From Crystallibacter sulfonylureivorans_A (GTDB lineage Bacteria; Actinomycetota; Actinomycetes; Actinomycetales; Micrococcaceae): 64,000 bases of DNA. Below, one piece after another: positions 8,767 to 16,984 of this stretch (the stretch's first letter is position 1; each line of letters opens with the position of its first letter). The translations under genes and the position numbers were made by a program. Where the stretch lies: positions 9,530-73,529 of the forward strand of contig NZ_JBLKRT010000021.1 in the NCBI RefSeq assembly GCF_047607445.1. Reading direction: 5' to 3'. A model generated the notes under the pieces. That model was not told the DNA's origin. It ran no database searches and saw only the letters and a program-made list of their open reading frames with translations.

Positions 8767-9519
8767 ATGGAACGACAGCTTGTAGGCAAGATCGCCGTGA
8801 TATCCGGCGGAGGCAGCGGGATCGGTGCGGCCATTGCGCTGCTCTTTGCCCAGGAAGGCGCAGACGTGGCGCTGCTGGATCGGGACGAACAGCACGCTGC
8901 GGCCGTGGCCGAGGAGGCCGGATCCTTTGGCGTCCGCACCACTGCCGTTGCTGTGGACGTGACCGACGGCGAGGCCGTGCGGCGGGCGATGGACGACGTC
9001 GCGGCAACATTCGGCGGTATCGACATCCTGGTCAGCGCCGCCGGCATTCTCGACGAGACGCCGTTGCTGGAGATGACCGAAGCGACGTTCGACAAGACCC
9101 TGGCCGTGGACCTCAAAGGCGTATTTCTGGCTGCGCGTTGGGCCGCGCCCCACATGGTCGAGCGAGGTGGCGGCCGGATCATCAACATCGCCTCGCAGCT
9201 CGGGATTAAGGGCGGCGTCGGCTTGACTCACTACGTGGCGGCCAAGGCGGGAGTGATCGGCATGACCAAAGCCATGGCGCTGGAGTTGGCCGGGCACCAC
9301 ATCCTCGTCAATGCGATCGCGCCGGGGCCCATCTTCACGCCGTTGATCGAGGGGCTTTCCGAAGAGTGGAAGGCCGCCAAACAGGCGGAGCTTCCCATTG
9401 GCCGTTTCGGACAGGCCCATGAGGTAGCGCCCACCGCCTTGCTGCTGGCCTCCTCGCCCGGCGGAGATCTCTATACCGGTCAGACCCTAGGCCCCAACAG
9501 CGGCGACGTGATGCCGTAG
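8767..9519 (+). CDS. SDR-family oxidoreductase
   Basis: A 250-residue classical SDR with GGGSGIG at 14-20, an acidic residue after strand 2 (LLDRD) favouring NAD, AAG at 91-93, Ser143 and the Tyr156-Lys160 pair (YVAAK). AGGAG lies 6 bases before ATG 8767. It shares a similar fold and length with the SDR just upstream but is clearly divergent in sequence, so it is not a recent duplicate. The C-terminus ends GPNSGDVMP rather than the usual DGG motif, which may alter the oligomer interface. It ends the operon. Confidence 0.85.
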   Translation: MERQLVGKIAVISGGGSGIGAAIALLFAQEGADVALLDRDEQHAAAVAEEAGSFGVRTTAVAVDVTDGEAVRRAMDDVAATFGGIDILVSAAGILDETPLLEMTEATFDKTLAVDLKGVFLAARWAAPHMVERGGGRIINIASQLGIKGGVGLTHYVAAKAGVIGMTKAMALELAGHHILVNAIAPGPIFTPLIEGLSEEWKAAKQAELPIGRFGQAHEVAPTALLLASSPGGDLYTGQTLGPNSGDVMP

Positions 9520-9583
9520 GTTGTCATCTCTTTCTTTCGGTGCTTGGCTGACACAAAACGGTCCACATCTGGGAGAGGACAAC

Positions 9584-9844
9584 ATGCACGCGTCAACGAT
9601 GTCGAAGACCACCCTGCGGGCCGGTATTTTGTTGGGTGCCATTGCAGTGCTCTTGATCGCGCTAGGCCCACTGATTCTTGGCAACTTCGGAACAACGGCT
9701 GTTGTTGAAGGTGCACCTGTCGCCATGGCGGTAACAACCACCTATCAGCTGGTAACGGCCACTTTTCTGCCGTTTTCGGCGGCGTTCATCTCCGCGGCCC
9801 TGGTCATGCGCCATGTGGATTCGCTTGCCAGCTCGAAGACCTGA
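9584..9844 (+). CDS. Small two-helix membrane protein
   Basis: An 86-residue protein with two predicted membrane spans, roughly residues 12-33 and 45-72. ATG 9584 is chosen because GGGAGAGGA precedes it; the open frame before that start looks non-coding. It has no recognisable domain and no cysteines. It stands alone between the SDR operon and the broken DedA gene; its role is unknown. Confidence 0.55.
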   Translation: MHASTMSKTTLRAGILLGAIAVLLIALGPLILGNFGTTAVVEGAPVAMAVTTTYQLVTATFLPFSAAFISAALVMRHVDSLASSKT

Positions 9845-10017
9845 CCACCCCTTGCGGTAGACCGGTTGATGCGCCGCCGGTTAAGTCACCGGCTGTCCGC
9901 ACGGGATGCTCTCGTGCTGTGCCAGGGCGAGTGAAGAGGCGCCCTCGGCACCACCCAATGATTTCTACGAGGCGTAGAATTGATGTGTCCGGTCCGCTCG
10001 CCAGTGAAAGGACGGTC

Positions 10018-10547
10018 ATGGACTTCTTCCTCGGGCTGCCGCTGGGGTGGGCAATCGCCGCGCTGTTCGGTGGAGCGATGATCCGGTCCAACACCACGTA
10101 CTGGCTGGGCCGAGGTGTTGCCGCCGGCGCCAGGCGCACCCGTCTGGAGAAGTATGCGGACAGCGAGTTGATGCGCCGGCGGAGGCGATGACGGCCAGGT
10201 TCGGGCCGCTCGCGGTGACCTTGTGCTTCCTAACCGTCGGCCTGCAGACTGCCGTGATCGCCAGTTCGGGCATTGGCCGCATGCCGCTGCGCCGCTTCCT
10301 GCCCGCAGTCATCGTCGGCAGCCTGATCTGGGCCGTCGTCTACGCCACCATCGGGCTGGCCGCGATGGCGGCCTGGTTCGCACTCATTCTCGCGTCCCCG
10401 TGGGCGGCTGCTGGCGTCGCGGTGGCGGTCGCCGTCGTCGTACTTTGCTTGGCGAAACGGCGCACAAAGGGCCATCATGCGGTGGGGGCGGACGACGGCG
10501 GTGCTCTGGTTGGGCGGGAAAGGCCGGTCGAGCGGCTGCAGCGATGA
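10018..10547 (+). pseudogene. DedA/VTT-family membrane protein, frameshifted
   Basis: Two overlapping frames together encode one polytopic membrane protein. The first runs from ATG 10018 (after GAAAGGA) to a stop at 10191. The second takes over near 10178 and ends at 10547. At 10176-10190 the sequence reads CGCCGGCGGAGGCG; one extra G would join the frames as LMRRAEAMTARFG. The joined product of about 176 residues has an N-terminal amphipathic segment, a GRG motif and two long hydrophobic stretches, consistent with the VTT/DedA (SNARE-associated) family. Either the gene is inactivated by a one-base deletion or this is a sequencing error. Confidence 0.65.
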
Positions 10548-10580
10548 CGCAACCGTGCGCCCGGAGGATAATGGTGCGCG

Positions 10581-11264
10581 ATGAGCAGGGTCCACCGTAG
10601 TTCCGCTCGGAAGCGTGGGCAGCGCCTGTGGGTGCTGCTGCGTCCCGTCCTGACCGGCGTGGCCTTGCTGGTGGTTTTCTACGCGATTCCGCTCGACCGC
10701 AAAGGCTCCATCCTTGCGCTTCTCATCGGCATTGGTGCGCTGACACTACTGGTTGCGTGGCAAATACGGGCGGTGACGACGTCGCCGTCACCGCGACTGC
10801 GGGCCGCGGAGTCGTTGGCCACGTCGATTCCGCTCTACATTGTCCTCTTCGCCAGTTCGCACGCCACCATGTCCTATTGGGACCCGAACGCCTTCTCGGA
10901 GCCGCTAGACCGAACGGACTCCCTGTACTTCACCATCACCACATTGGCCACGGTGGGATATGGCGACATCGTCCCGGTATCGCAGGCGGCGCGGATTGCC
11001 GTCACCGTGCAGATGGTCACCGGGCTGGTCCTGCTGGGCCTGGTGATCAAGATGTTCGTGGGTGCGGTGGATGTGGGCCTCCGGAACGCCGCGGACAGGC
11101 CCGCCGCCCAGGATGAGGCCGAACGGCTAGCGCCCGGCCATCAACACGACGGCGGCCCTGCCGAAACTGGCGGGCCAGAAGCCGGCATCGGCGGATCCGC
11201 CGGACCTGAGGGGCCCGAACCCGGTACTGGCGGACCCGCCATCGGCGGGCCCGCCAGCAGGTGA
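10581..11264 (+). CDS. Potassium channel family protein
   Basis: A 227-residue membrane protein with four predicted helices. The pore loop contains the K+ selectivity filter TVGYGD in the segment TLATVGYGDIVP near residue 130, followed by the last helix, as in two-pore-helix ion channels (Ion_trans_2). Two extra hydrophobic helices precede the pore unit. The C-terminal 60 residues are Gly/Pro/Ala-rich with GGP repeats and are probably disordered. No RCK/TrkA nucleotide-binding domain is attached. GGAGG lies about 14 bases before ATG 10581. Confidence 0.88.
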   Translation: MSRVHRSSARKRGQRLWVLLRPVLTGVALLVVFYAIPLDRKGSILALLIGIGALTLLVAWQIRAVTTSPSPRLRAAESLATSIPLYIVLFASSHATMSYWDPNAFSEPLDRTDSLYFTITTLATVGYGDIVPVSQAARIAVTVQMVTGLVLLGLVIKMFVGAVDVGLRNAADRPAAQDEAERLAPGHQHDGGPAETGGPEAGIGGSAGPEGPEPGTGGPAIGGPASR

Positions 11265-11278
11265 CGGCCAGGCCTTAG

Positions 11279-11740
11279 TTACCAGTCGGCGCCAGGGTTC
11301 GCCGGTGCAGTACCAGGGCTCGCTGCCGCTCCGCCGGACGCACTCGGCTGATCAAGTTTGAGTGCCCGCGCTTTGACGTGTTCGAACTCTTGCTGGTTGA
11401 TCGCGCCAGAGTCCAGCAGTTCCTTGGCTTTTGCTATCTCTGCAGTCGGACTTGAGCCAGCCACTCCGCGGATATAAGACTCGGTGTCCATGCGCATCGC
11501 CTGCGACGCCGCGTGGCTGCGCTCGGCCATTCCCCTGCCACGTGCGATCAGATAGATCAGTGACGTCAGGAAGGGCAGGAAAAGCAGGAAGATCAGCCAT
11601 ACCGCCTTCAGCCACCCGTTCAGGGACCTGTCACGGAACAGGTCAGTGATGATTCCGAAGAGCACGAAGAGGTAGGCGATGAAAGCGAACGCCCAGAAGA
11701 ACCACCAGATAGTGTCCCAAAACGATTCCCCGAAGTTCAT
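11279..11740 (-). CDS. Membrane protein with PLDc_N-like helices and SHOCT domain
   Basis: A 153-residue protein with two hydrophobic helices at roughly 9-33 and 44-66 that resemble the PLDc_N (phospholipase D N-terminal) region. A soluble part follows with a SHOCT motif (about 108-135: AKELLDSGAINQQEFEHVKA). SHOCT segments are short oligomerisation helices found at protein ends. ATG 11740 is preferred because GGAGGT sits 7 bases upstream; GTG 11749 would add three residues. The C-terminus is Ala/Pro/Gly-rich. It converges with the K+ channel gene, 14 bases away. Confidence 0.75.
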   Translation of the reverse strand: MNFGESFWDTIWWFFWAFAFIAYLFVLFGIITDLFRDRSLNGWLKAVWLIFLLFLPFLTSLIYLIARGRGMAERSHAASQAMRMDTESYIRGVAGSSPTAEIAKAKELLDSGAINQQEFEHVKARALKLDQPSASGGAAASPGTAPANPGADW

Positions 11741-11994
11741 GGCACCCACCTCCGATTTCCCGGTACCACCGCACCGGATAGCCTAGAGCCCTTCCAGAAC
11801 GTGGGCGCAGTCTACAACCTCACCGGGCAGAGCCGTCAAGACCTCGCCACGTGGGGGCCACCGGAGTTGCGGGAGCTGTAGGAGCATCAGGGGAGGCAGT
11901 TCCCCGTGCTCAGGCCGGTCCGGCGACTAGTCCTGCCGCCGCCAGTCATCGGCAGTGCACGGAAAGCCGGGCCGTCCCGGTTAGTGTGGGGTGG

Positions 11995-12489
11995 GTGGAA
12001 GCCCAGATTCTTGCGACCGTTGTTTGCGGTCTGCTCATCGCCGTCGGAATTGCCGGCATCGTCGTGCCCGTTTTGCCCGGTACCATCACCATCGGCATCA
12101 GTTTGCTGGTCTGGGCCATTGCCCTGCAAAACATGGTGGGCTGGGTGGTCTTCGCCATCGGCATGGTGTTCGTGGCCGCCGGCATGCTGGCCAGCCTGGT
12201 GCTCACCGGGCGGCGGCTGAAGCAGCGACAGGTGCCCAACTGGTCCATCCTGGTCGCCGTGGTGGCGGGCGTCGTCGGGATGTTTGTGATTCCCGTGGTG
12301 GGTCTGTTCATCGGGTTCGCGGCCGGGCTGCTGCTCAGTGAATTCGCACGACGGCGGCACTTCGGCCAGGCGGTCGAGGCCAGCTGGGCAGCGCTCAAGG
12401 CGGTGGGCCTCGGCATGCTGGTGGAGCTGGGCTGCGCCTTCGCAGCCGGGGCGGTCTGGGTCATCGGCGTGCTGGTGCAGTTTGTCTAG
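11995..12489 (+). CDS. DUF456 domain-containing membrane protein
   Basis: A 164-residue hydrophobic protein whose helices contain glycine-rich GxxxG stretches typical of DUF456, for example the VLPGTIT segment after the first helix. GTG 11995 is chosen because the family starts just before the first helix; the upstream open frame is low-complexity Ala/Gly and probably untranslated. No strong ribosome site is visible. Function is unknown. It converges with the Lrp/AsnC gene, 3 bases away. Confidence 0.75.
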   Translation: MEAQILATVVCGLLIAVGIAGIVVPVLPGTITIGISLLVWAIALQNMVGWVVFAIGMVFVAAGMLASLVLTGRRLKQRQVPNWSILVAVVAGVVGMFVIPVVGLFIGFAAGLLLSEFARRRHFGQAVEASWAALKAVGLGMLVELGCAFAAGAVWVIGVLVQFV

Positions 12490-12492
12490 AGG

Positions 12493-12963
12493 TCAGTCCT
12501 GTTGGAGCAGTCCGGTGGTCCGGTAGGGGATCACTTCGCGTAGGAACATCTGCGTGGACGTGCGCGTGATGCCGGGACAGAACCGGATCTCTTCGCTCAC
12601 CCGGTACAGGTCGTCCGGGCTGTGCGCCACCACGCGGATCAGCAGGTCGGTGTCGCCAGCCGGGGCATGGCATTCGAGCACTTCCGGAATCTTGCGCAGG
12701 GCGTCGACTGCATCGTTGAGCTTGCTCTGGTCCAGCTCGGCGCTGACCATGGCCATGACGCCGCGGTCCAACGCCTCGGGCAGCACCCGGGCCGAGTGGG
12801 TGCGCAGGCATCCCGAAGCGGCAAGGCGTTCCAGCCTGGAGTGAACGGTTCCGCGCGCCAAGCCAAGCCGCTGCGCCAGCATCATCACCGGGACGCGCGG
12901 GTCCTCGTCCAGGGCAAGCAGGATCCGCCGGTCGGTGGCATCCAGTTGCTGCAAATTGACCAC
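12493..12963 (-). CDS. Lrp/AsnC-family transcriptional regulator
   Basis: About 156 residues with an N-terminal AsnC-type winged helix (LDATDRRILLALDEDPR then the LGLARGTVHSRLERL recognition region) and a C-terminal RAM/ACT-like ligand-binding domain (GDTDLLIRVVA). Such proteins sense amino acids or related metabolites and often regulate neighbouring genes, but none of the neighbours is an obvious target. The frame is open to 13098, but the family begins right before LQQLD. GTG 12963 and TTG 12954 (AGGAAG upstream) are the best starts and I cannot decide between them. Confidence 0.82.
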   Translation of the reverse strand: MVNLQQLDATDRRILLALDEDPRVPVMMLAQRLGLARGTVHSRLERLAASGCLRTHSARVLPEALDRGVMAMVSAELDQSKLNDAVDALRKIPEVLECHAPAGDTDLLIRVVAHSPDDLYRVSEEIRFCPGITRTSTQMFLREVIPYRTTGLLQQD

Positions 12964-13169
12964 TTCCTGTCGCTCGGGTGACCTCTGCTTGAACAGTCTG
13001 ATCAAGTATAAGGCGGCCCCTTGCGCGGATTGTAGGCATGCTGGTGGAATAACTATCAGATCGGGCGAAGCCACAAGCCGCAGCCCGTTGAGGTGCACAG
13101 TCCATGCTCACGACGCAGGGCAGTGTTTGCGGGCCCGCGAAGCCCGGACCTTGTTGTTCACACAGCCGA

Positions 13170-13208
13170 AGACCCCTGCCAGTCCGTATTCCGGACCGCC
13201 AGGGGTCT
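13170..13208. terminator. Hairpin between convergent/adjacent genes
   Basis: Arms AGACCCCTG (13170-13178) and CAGGGGTCT (13200-13208) pair perfectly around a region that itself can fold (GTCC/GGAC). Located between the Lrp/AsnC gene and a minus-strand membrane protein gene, it is best explained as the terminator of the latter. Confidence 0.55.
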
Positions 13209-13251
13209 CGCTGGTTAAGGGGTCTGCTGAGGAGGACTTTTCAGCGCCGGA

Positions 13252-13782
13252 CTAGGCTGCATCCGCCGGAGTGTCGCCCTCGCTGGGCGGGAGAGCGCCC
13301 CGTTTCTCCTTTGGCTGGAAGAAGCGTTTGGAGCCCAGGAACAGGACGATGGCCAGGCCCACGGTCACCACGATGAACGAGAGTGTGGTGTTTCCGGACA
13401 TGAAACTCCGGGTGATGCTGTAGATCAAGGTGAACAGGCTGCCAAGCATGATGCCGTTGGCCAACACCCGGTTGCGCTTCTCGACCAGCAGGCTCAGGCC
13501 GAGCAGGGCGACGGATGAGATCAGCGTCATCGTGGTGACGTTGCGGTTGTAGGTTTCGTACGCGTCGTCGTACGCGCGGTAGGCAGCGTCGTACTTCTCC
13601 TGCAGTTCCCGCTGCTGCGCCAGCTCTTCGGCCGTTGGGTCTGACTTCTGGAAGACCTGCTCCTGCGGAAACTGCGGCATCTCCGGCGGCGCATAAAACG
13701 TGCGGATGCCCAACCCAACAAAGAGCGCGATGATGACCCCCAGGAAGACCGTGTAGACGGCCTTGAGAACTTTGTTGTCCAT
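13252..13782 (-). CDS. Membrane protein with central coiled region
   Basis: A 176-residue protein with four predicted membrane helices: one at residues 8-28, then a roughly 50-residue hydrophilic Gln/Glu/Tyr-rich segment that could form a coiled coil (PTAEELAQQRELQEKYDAAY), then three helices between about 83 and 155, and a charged tail. It resembles proteins annotated as hypothetical in Arthrobacter; I recognise no named domain. It is transcribed away from the tRNA-Ala gene, whose promoter starts 150 bases upstream. Confidence 0.65.
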   Translation of the reverse strand: MDNKVLKAVYTVFLGVIIALFVGLGIRTFYAPPEMPQFPQEQVFQKSDPTAEELAQQRELQEKYDAAYRAYDDAYETYNRNVTTMTLISSVALLGLSLLVEKRNRVLANGIMLGSLFTLIYSITRSFMSGNTTLSFIVVTVGLAIVLFLGSKRFFQPKEKRGALPPSEGDTPADAA

Positions 13783-13932
13783 GGCGTGAGTCTATGGGGC
13801 GGTTTTGTCCCGCCGGCGGGGACGCCAGTGAACGCTGCACATTCGTTATCAGCGTGGGTAAACCGCGGGGGTCTCTGTTGTGCTGCCCGCCACGGAGGTG
13901 TGTCTGGCTCGCAACACTGCATCCCGTCAGCT

Positions 13933-13961
13933 TTGCGATCGCCCCGCCGCAGACTTATGAT
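13933..13961 (+). promoter_or_regulatory. Promoter of the tRNA-Ala gene
   Basis: TTGCGA (13933-13938) and TATGAT (13956-13961) are separated by exactly 17 bases, a near-consensus vegetative promoter. The predicted start of transcription falls a few bases before the tRNA at 13977. Confidence 0.8.
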
Positions 13962-13976
13962 CAAACGCAGTGGCAC

Positions 13977-14049
13977 GGGGCTTTAGCTCAGTTGGTAGAG
14001 CGTTTCGTTCGCAATGAAAAGGTCAGGGGTTCGATTCCCCTAAGCTCCA
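13977..14049 (+). tRNA. tRNA-Ala (anticodon CGC)
   Basis: A complete 73-base cloverleaf without an encoded CCA. The acceptor arms GGGGCTT and AAGCTCC pair with a G3:U70 wobble, the alanine identity element. The D-arm is GCTC/GAGC, the anticodon loop TTCGCAA gives anticodon CGC, and the T-arm is AGGGG-TTCGATT-CCCCT with discriminator A. The gene is intact although its 3' half is the attachment site of island A. Its terminator is no longer next to it; the likely original lies at 60,428. Confidence 0.95.
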
Positions 14050-14051
14050 CT
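14006..14051 (+). repeat. attL of island A (3' end of tRNA-Ala plus two bases)
   Basis: These 46 bases, from the anticodon stem through the discriminator base and two bases beyond, recur without mismatch at 50,552-50,597. This is the standard signature of a tyrosine-recombinase element that inserts into a tRNA 3' end and rebuilds the gene. The base before the repeat differs between the copies (T versus C), fixing the left border. Confidence 0.93.
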
Positions 14052-14250
14052 GAAGACGCGGGTCTTCCGGGGGTCCGGCTTGCAAAAAACACACTTTCCA
14101 CACACTTTGGCAGTGATGAGGGCATCGAGGCCACCATTGCGCTTGTCGTCATGTCGCCAGAATAGAGCGCAGAACGACCTCCCTCAAAGAGACCCGCCGG
14201 TCTTAGGGGCCGCTTGTAGCCACTCCCAGAGTTTCACCATTTCAGAGACC
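14052..14250. repeat. Left-end sequence of island A, similar to 50,598-50,799
   Basis: About 200 bases directly after attL that align along their length (roughly three quarters identical by eye) with the bases after attR. Shared blocks include GACGCGGG, CACACTTTGGCAGTGATGAG, AGAGCGCAG and GTTTCACCATTTCAGAG. The segment includes tandem CACACTTT motifs at 14,090-14,110 that recur near attR, probably integrase arm-binding sites. No protein is encoded. Confidence 0.75.
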
Positions 14251-15066
14251 CAGCGTGGGTCATGTCGCTGTCGTCGAAGCTACCGCAGCGTCTGGCCAAG
14301 GTATCGGACCACCGCGCCGTGGTGGACCGGTTGGCGCGCATGACACTGGCCCCCTGACCCTGTGCGCCGCACCAGATCATAGGGGGGAACTGCGCAGCAC
14401 TATGCGGAAGGTGCTGGGAAGCAGTGTGCCACGGATAGGTGGGTGGATCGAGCGACCTTCACCCGGTGCGCAAAACCTACCATGCTGTGCTGCTGCCCCA
14501 GTCGGCCGTCTTACTCTTCGTATCAGAGCCATTGCGCCAGATGCCAGCCGTCCTCGCCCGGATGTATACGCAGTTCCAAGGTCCGCAGCGGTGAAGTTGA
14601 GGCGGACCGTACCTGCAGGCGCCAGAATTCGATGTAGACAATGTGGTCCTGCCCGCGCCCGGTGGGCAGGTTGGATTCCCACCAATTCCACCCGGCAAGC
14701 TGTCCTGATTGCTCGGTGTTAGCAAAAGACGGCTGGAGGATCCGGTGTGCTGGGTTCCTCGTACGAGTTCCCCCGTATCGGAGCTGATCTCAGTGGCGCT
14801 GCTTTCAGTGAGGGAGAGCCTCTAAAACGATCATCGCCGGCATTGTAGCTATGCTCCGGCAAGCGGACATGCAGGTGACAGAAAGTAGCAGTGATGACAG
14901 TGGGGTAGTGTATCTCTTTCTCGGCGCGTGCAGGGCGTCCAGCTCTGCTCCCGGGAAACCGCAGCCACATGCAACACGGCGGTCGTCATTTGACAGCGCA
15001 CCGCCCGGCCGCATCCACGTGCGGACTTTTTACGAATCGCAGCCAAGATCTCTAAGGACCACGATG
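14251..15066. other. Gene-free stretch inside island A
   Basis: About 800 bases without a supportable gene. The open frames here lack ribosome sites, overlap each other on both strands and show no family resemblance. It contains one short GC hairpin near 14,650-14,671. It may be decayed left-end cargo. Confidence 0.5.
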
Positions 15067-16521
15067 TCATGGTCGGAAGAGGTTGAATGCGACGACTACC
15101 AGACTGATGGCCAGCATGACATTGGCGACCAGCACCTTGCGCGTTACCGTTGCGGTGGTGGCAGAAGCCGTGTTCGATTCGGAGCCGGAAGCGTTGGTTT
15201 GCGCGAGACTTACAGCCAAAGCAACGCGAGGTGGGGAAACCATCACTGCCGCGGACGCTGCGACGTTTAGGATGCCTAACACCTGCACTGCGTCAACGCC
15301 TAATTCGTTGGCGGCGTCGCTAAAGCCGGCAGCGAACATGGCGGCCGAGGCAGAATTTGACCCGGTGATGTAGCCCCCGAGGAATCCAGCAACGGGTGCC
15401 AGCATAATGAACTCGGAACCGAGGCCGGCAGCTGCGTTAGCAAGCTGAGCGCTCATGCCGTTCATTGAGAGGAGAGCGCCGAAAGCCAGGAAGAGCGTGG
15501 TCGTGAGGGCTACTGGTATTCCACGAGCAAATCCAGCCCTTAGTGCTCCTGGCAGGTCAGCCCTGCGCATTCCCAGAAGGGCGGGGCTCGCAGCGACTGT
15601 GAGCGTCAGCCAGAATGCAGGTCCGGACGCTACATCAAGGAGAGTGTTTACTGGTACTGCTTTAACGACAAGGCTCATTGCGAACAGCCCGGAGCAGAGA
15701 AAAAGATAAGGGGCTAAGGCTCGGACAACAGGTACCCCCATGCGGATAGGGCTCCGATGCCGCCACTTGGCCCCCGCCAAGATGGTCAGCATAGCCGTCA
15801 TCGACGAGAAGACGCCGGCCAGCGGCGGGCCGAGAAAATGGTTCGTGGCGATAAGCACTGCCCACATGAGGAGAACCGTGAGCAGAGTCTCCGTTGCCAT
15901 GGCTAGCGCCTTGGCTCTGCCGACACCCACAAGGAGCATCGCCGCTGCCATGATGAGAAGGCACGGTAATGACAGGAGGGCTGTCCAAACTCCCTGCTCA
16001 ACAAAATCAGTTCCACCCAGCTGCGACATGATAAGAATGCCTGGGGCCAACGAACCCCAGGGCCCAAGCAGTATGCCCAGGAGCCCGATGGTAGCGGATA
16101 CCCGCACGGAGTAGCCGATCCGCACAAGCAGCGGAACGGAAATGATAACTCCCAACCCCCACCCGATTATCGCTTCAGCAAAGGGCGCCACACCAAGGCC
16201 TATCATTAGCATTGCCCGGTTCGGTTCATGGGCGGCGGTACTGAGCCACTGAGCGAGAGCGTGTTGGGATCCTGCTGCATTAAGCATTTCCGCCAGCAGG
16301 ATCCCCGCCAGTATGATCACGATGACTGTGACGGTTGTGGCTCCGAGTGAAGGTCCGATTTGCGACGCGGCGTGTAAATCGATGGGAAACGATGTCAGGG
16401 TCAGCACGCCCGTTACGCTCAGTGCGATAAGTGCGGAGCGAAAGGCGCCGACTCGAAAGGCCAACAAGACGGCCACCAAGACTATGGGCGAGACCGCCGC
16501 AAGTGTGTTGATAGCTTGCAT
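15067..16521 (-). CDS. LctP-family (L-lactate permease-like) organic acid transporter
   Basis: A 484-residue, strongly hydrophobic protein with about 12-13 helices. It shows the LctP signature around residues 120-165 (GVAPFAEAIIGWGLGVIIS, then GILLGPWGSLAPG) and GGYITGSNSASAAMF near the C-terminus. LctP proteins co-transport lactate or glycolate with protons; in this operon the solute is probably another hydroxy-acid, such as quinate or shikimate. ATG 16521 (GGCAGG upstream) is preferred over GTG 16557. It is the last gene of a minus-strand operon running aroQ, aldo/keto reductase, Dabb protein, permease from the operator region at 18.4 kb. Confidence 0.8.
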   Translation of the reverse strand: MQAINTLAAVSPIVLVAVLLAFRVGAFRSALIALSVTGVLTLTSFPIDLHAASQIGPSLGATTVTVIVIILAGILLAEMLNAAGSQHALAQWLSTAAHEPNRAMLMIGLGVAPFAEAIIGWGLGVIISVPLLVRIGYSVRVSATIGLLGILLGPWGSLAPGILIMSQLGGTDFVEQGVWTALLSLPCLLIMAAAMLLVGVGRAKALAMATETLLTVLLMWAVLIATNHFLGPPLAGVFSSMTAMLTILAGAKWRHRSPIRMGVPVVRALAPYLFLCSGLFAMSLVVKAVPVNTLLDVASGPAFWLTLTVAASPALLGMRRADLPGALRAGFARGIPVALTTTLFLAFGALLSMNGMSAQLANAAAGLGSEFIMLAPVAGFLGGYITGSNSASAAMFAAGFSDAANELGVDAVQVLGILNVAASAAVMVSPPRVALAVSLAQTNASGSESNTASATTATVTRKVLVANVMLAISLVVVAFNLFRP

Positions 16522-16660
16522 AAGAAACCTGCCCAATCTACGGGTGGAAGACGGCACCTGGAAGGAGTTACCGAAGAGTCGGCGACAACTGTCCGCTGCT
16601 AGAGCAGGTGCTGCTTGGACGCCGCTCTCGTGAACACGAGGCCGTCCTTCTCAATATGAG

Positions 16661-16951
16661 TCAGATCTCAAAGTCGGCGGTGGCTAAGTGCTCTTTGACC
16701 GGTCCTGAAACGTCAAGCACAGCCTGGTGCTTGGGATGGTTGCTGTAGGTTGCGAGATCGTCAAGGCTGTCAAAGTCCGCAACGAGACCCACGTCGTATG
16801 ACGAAGCTGCTTGGAGAATGTCCACCCCGATGCTCATGGAGCGGATTTGATCAATGTGGTTCGGCAGGTCAGCGACCATGTCGATCCAAGCCAAGCGCTG
16901 CGCTTCAGTGAATTCGGGTTTGAAGCGAAATACGGCTACGTGCCGAATCAT
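16661..16951 (-). CDS. Dabb-family (stress-responsive A/B barrel) protein
   Basis: A 96-residue ferredoxin-like dimeric alpha/beta barrel protein. It opens MIRHVAVFRFKPEF and contains the conserved YDVGLVADFDSLDDLATYSNHPKHQ segment with the His/Pro motif near its end. Dabb proteins include small lyases, cyclases and decarboxylases as well as proteins of unknown role. Placed between an aldo/keto reductase and a permease in a hydroaromatic operon, it could catalyse a minor isomerisation or dehydration, but this is inference. Confidence 0.8.
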   Translation of the reverse strand: MIRHVAVFRFKPEFTEAQRLAWIDMVADLPNHIDQIRSMSIGVDILQAASSYDVGLVADFDSLDDLATYSNHPKHQAVLDVSGPVKEHLATADFEI

Positions 16952-16984
16952 TTCTAGATCCTTAAATTTTCGAGGTCAATGAGA

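Noticed and set aside
14255..14722. Open frame of 155 codons after the left end of island A
   Set aside because: No ribosome site, low-complexity Arg/Pro content and overlap with other frames; no family resemblance.
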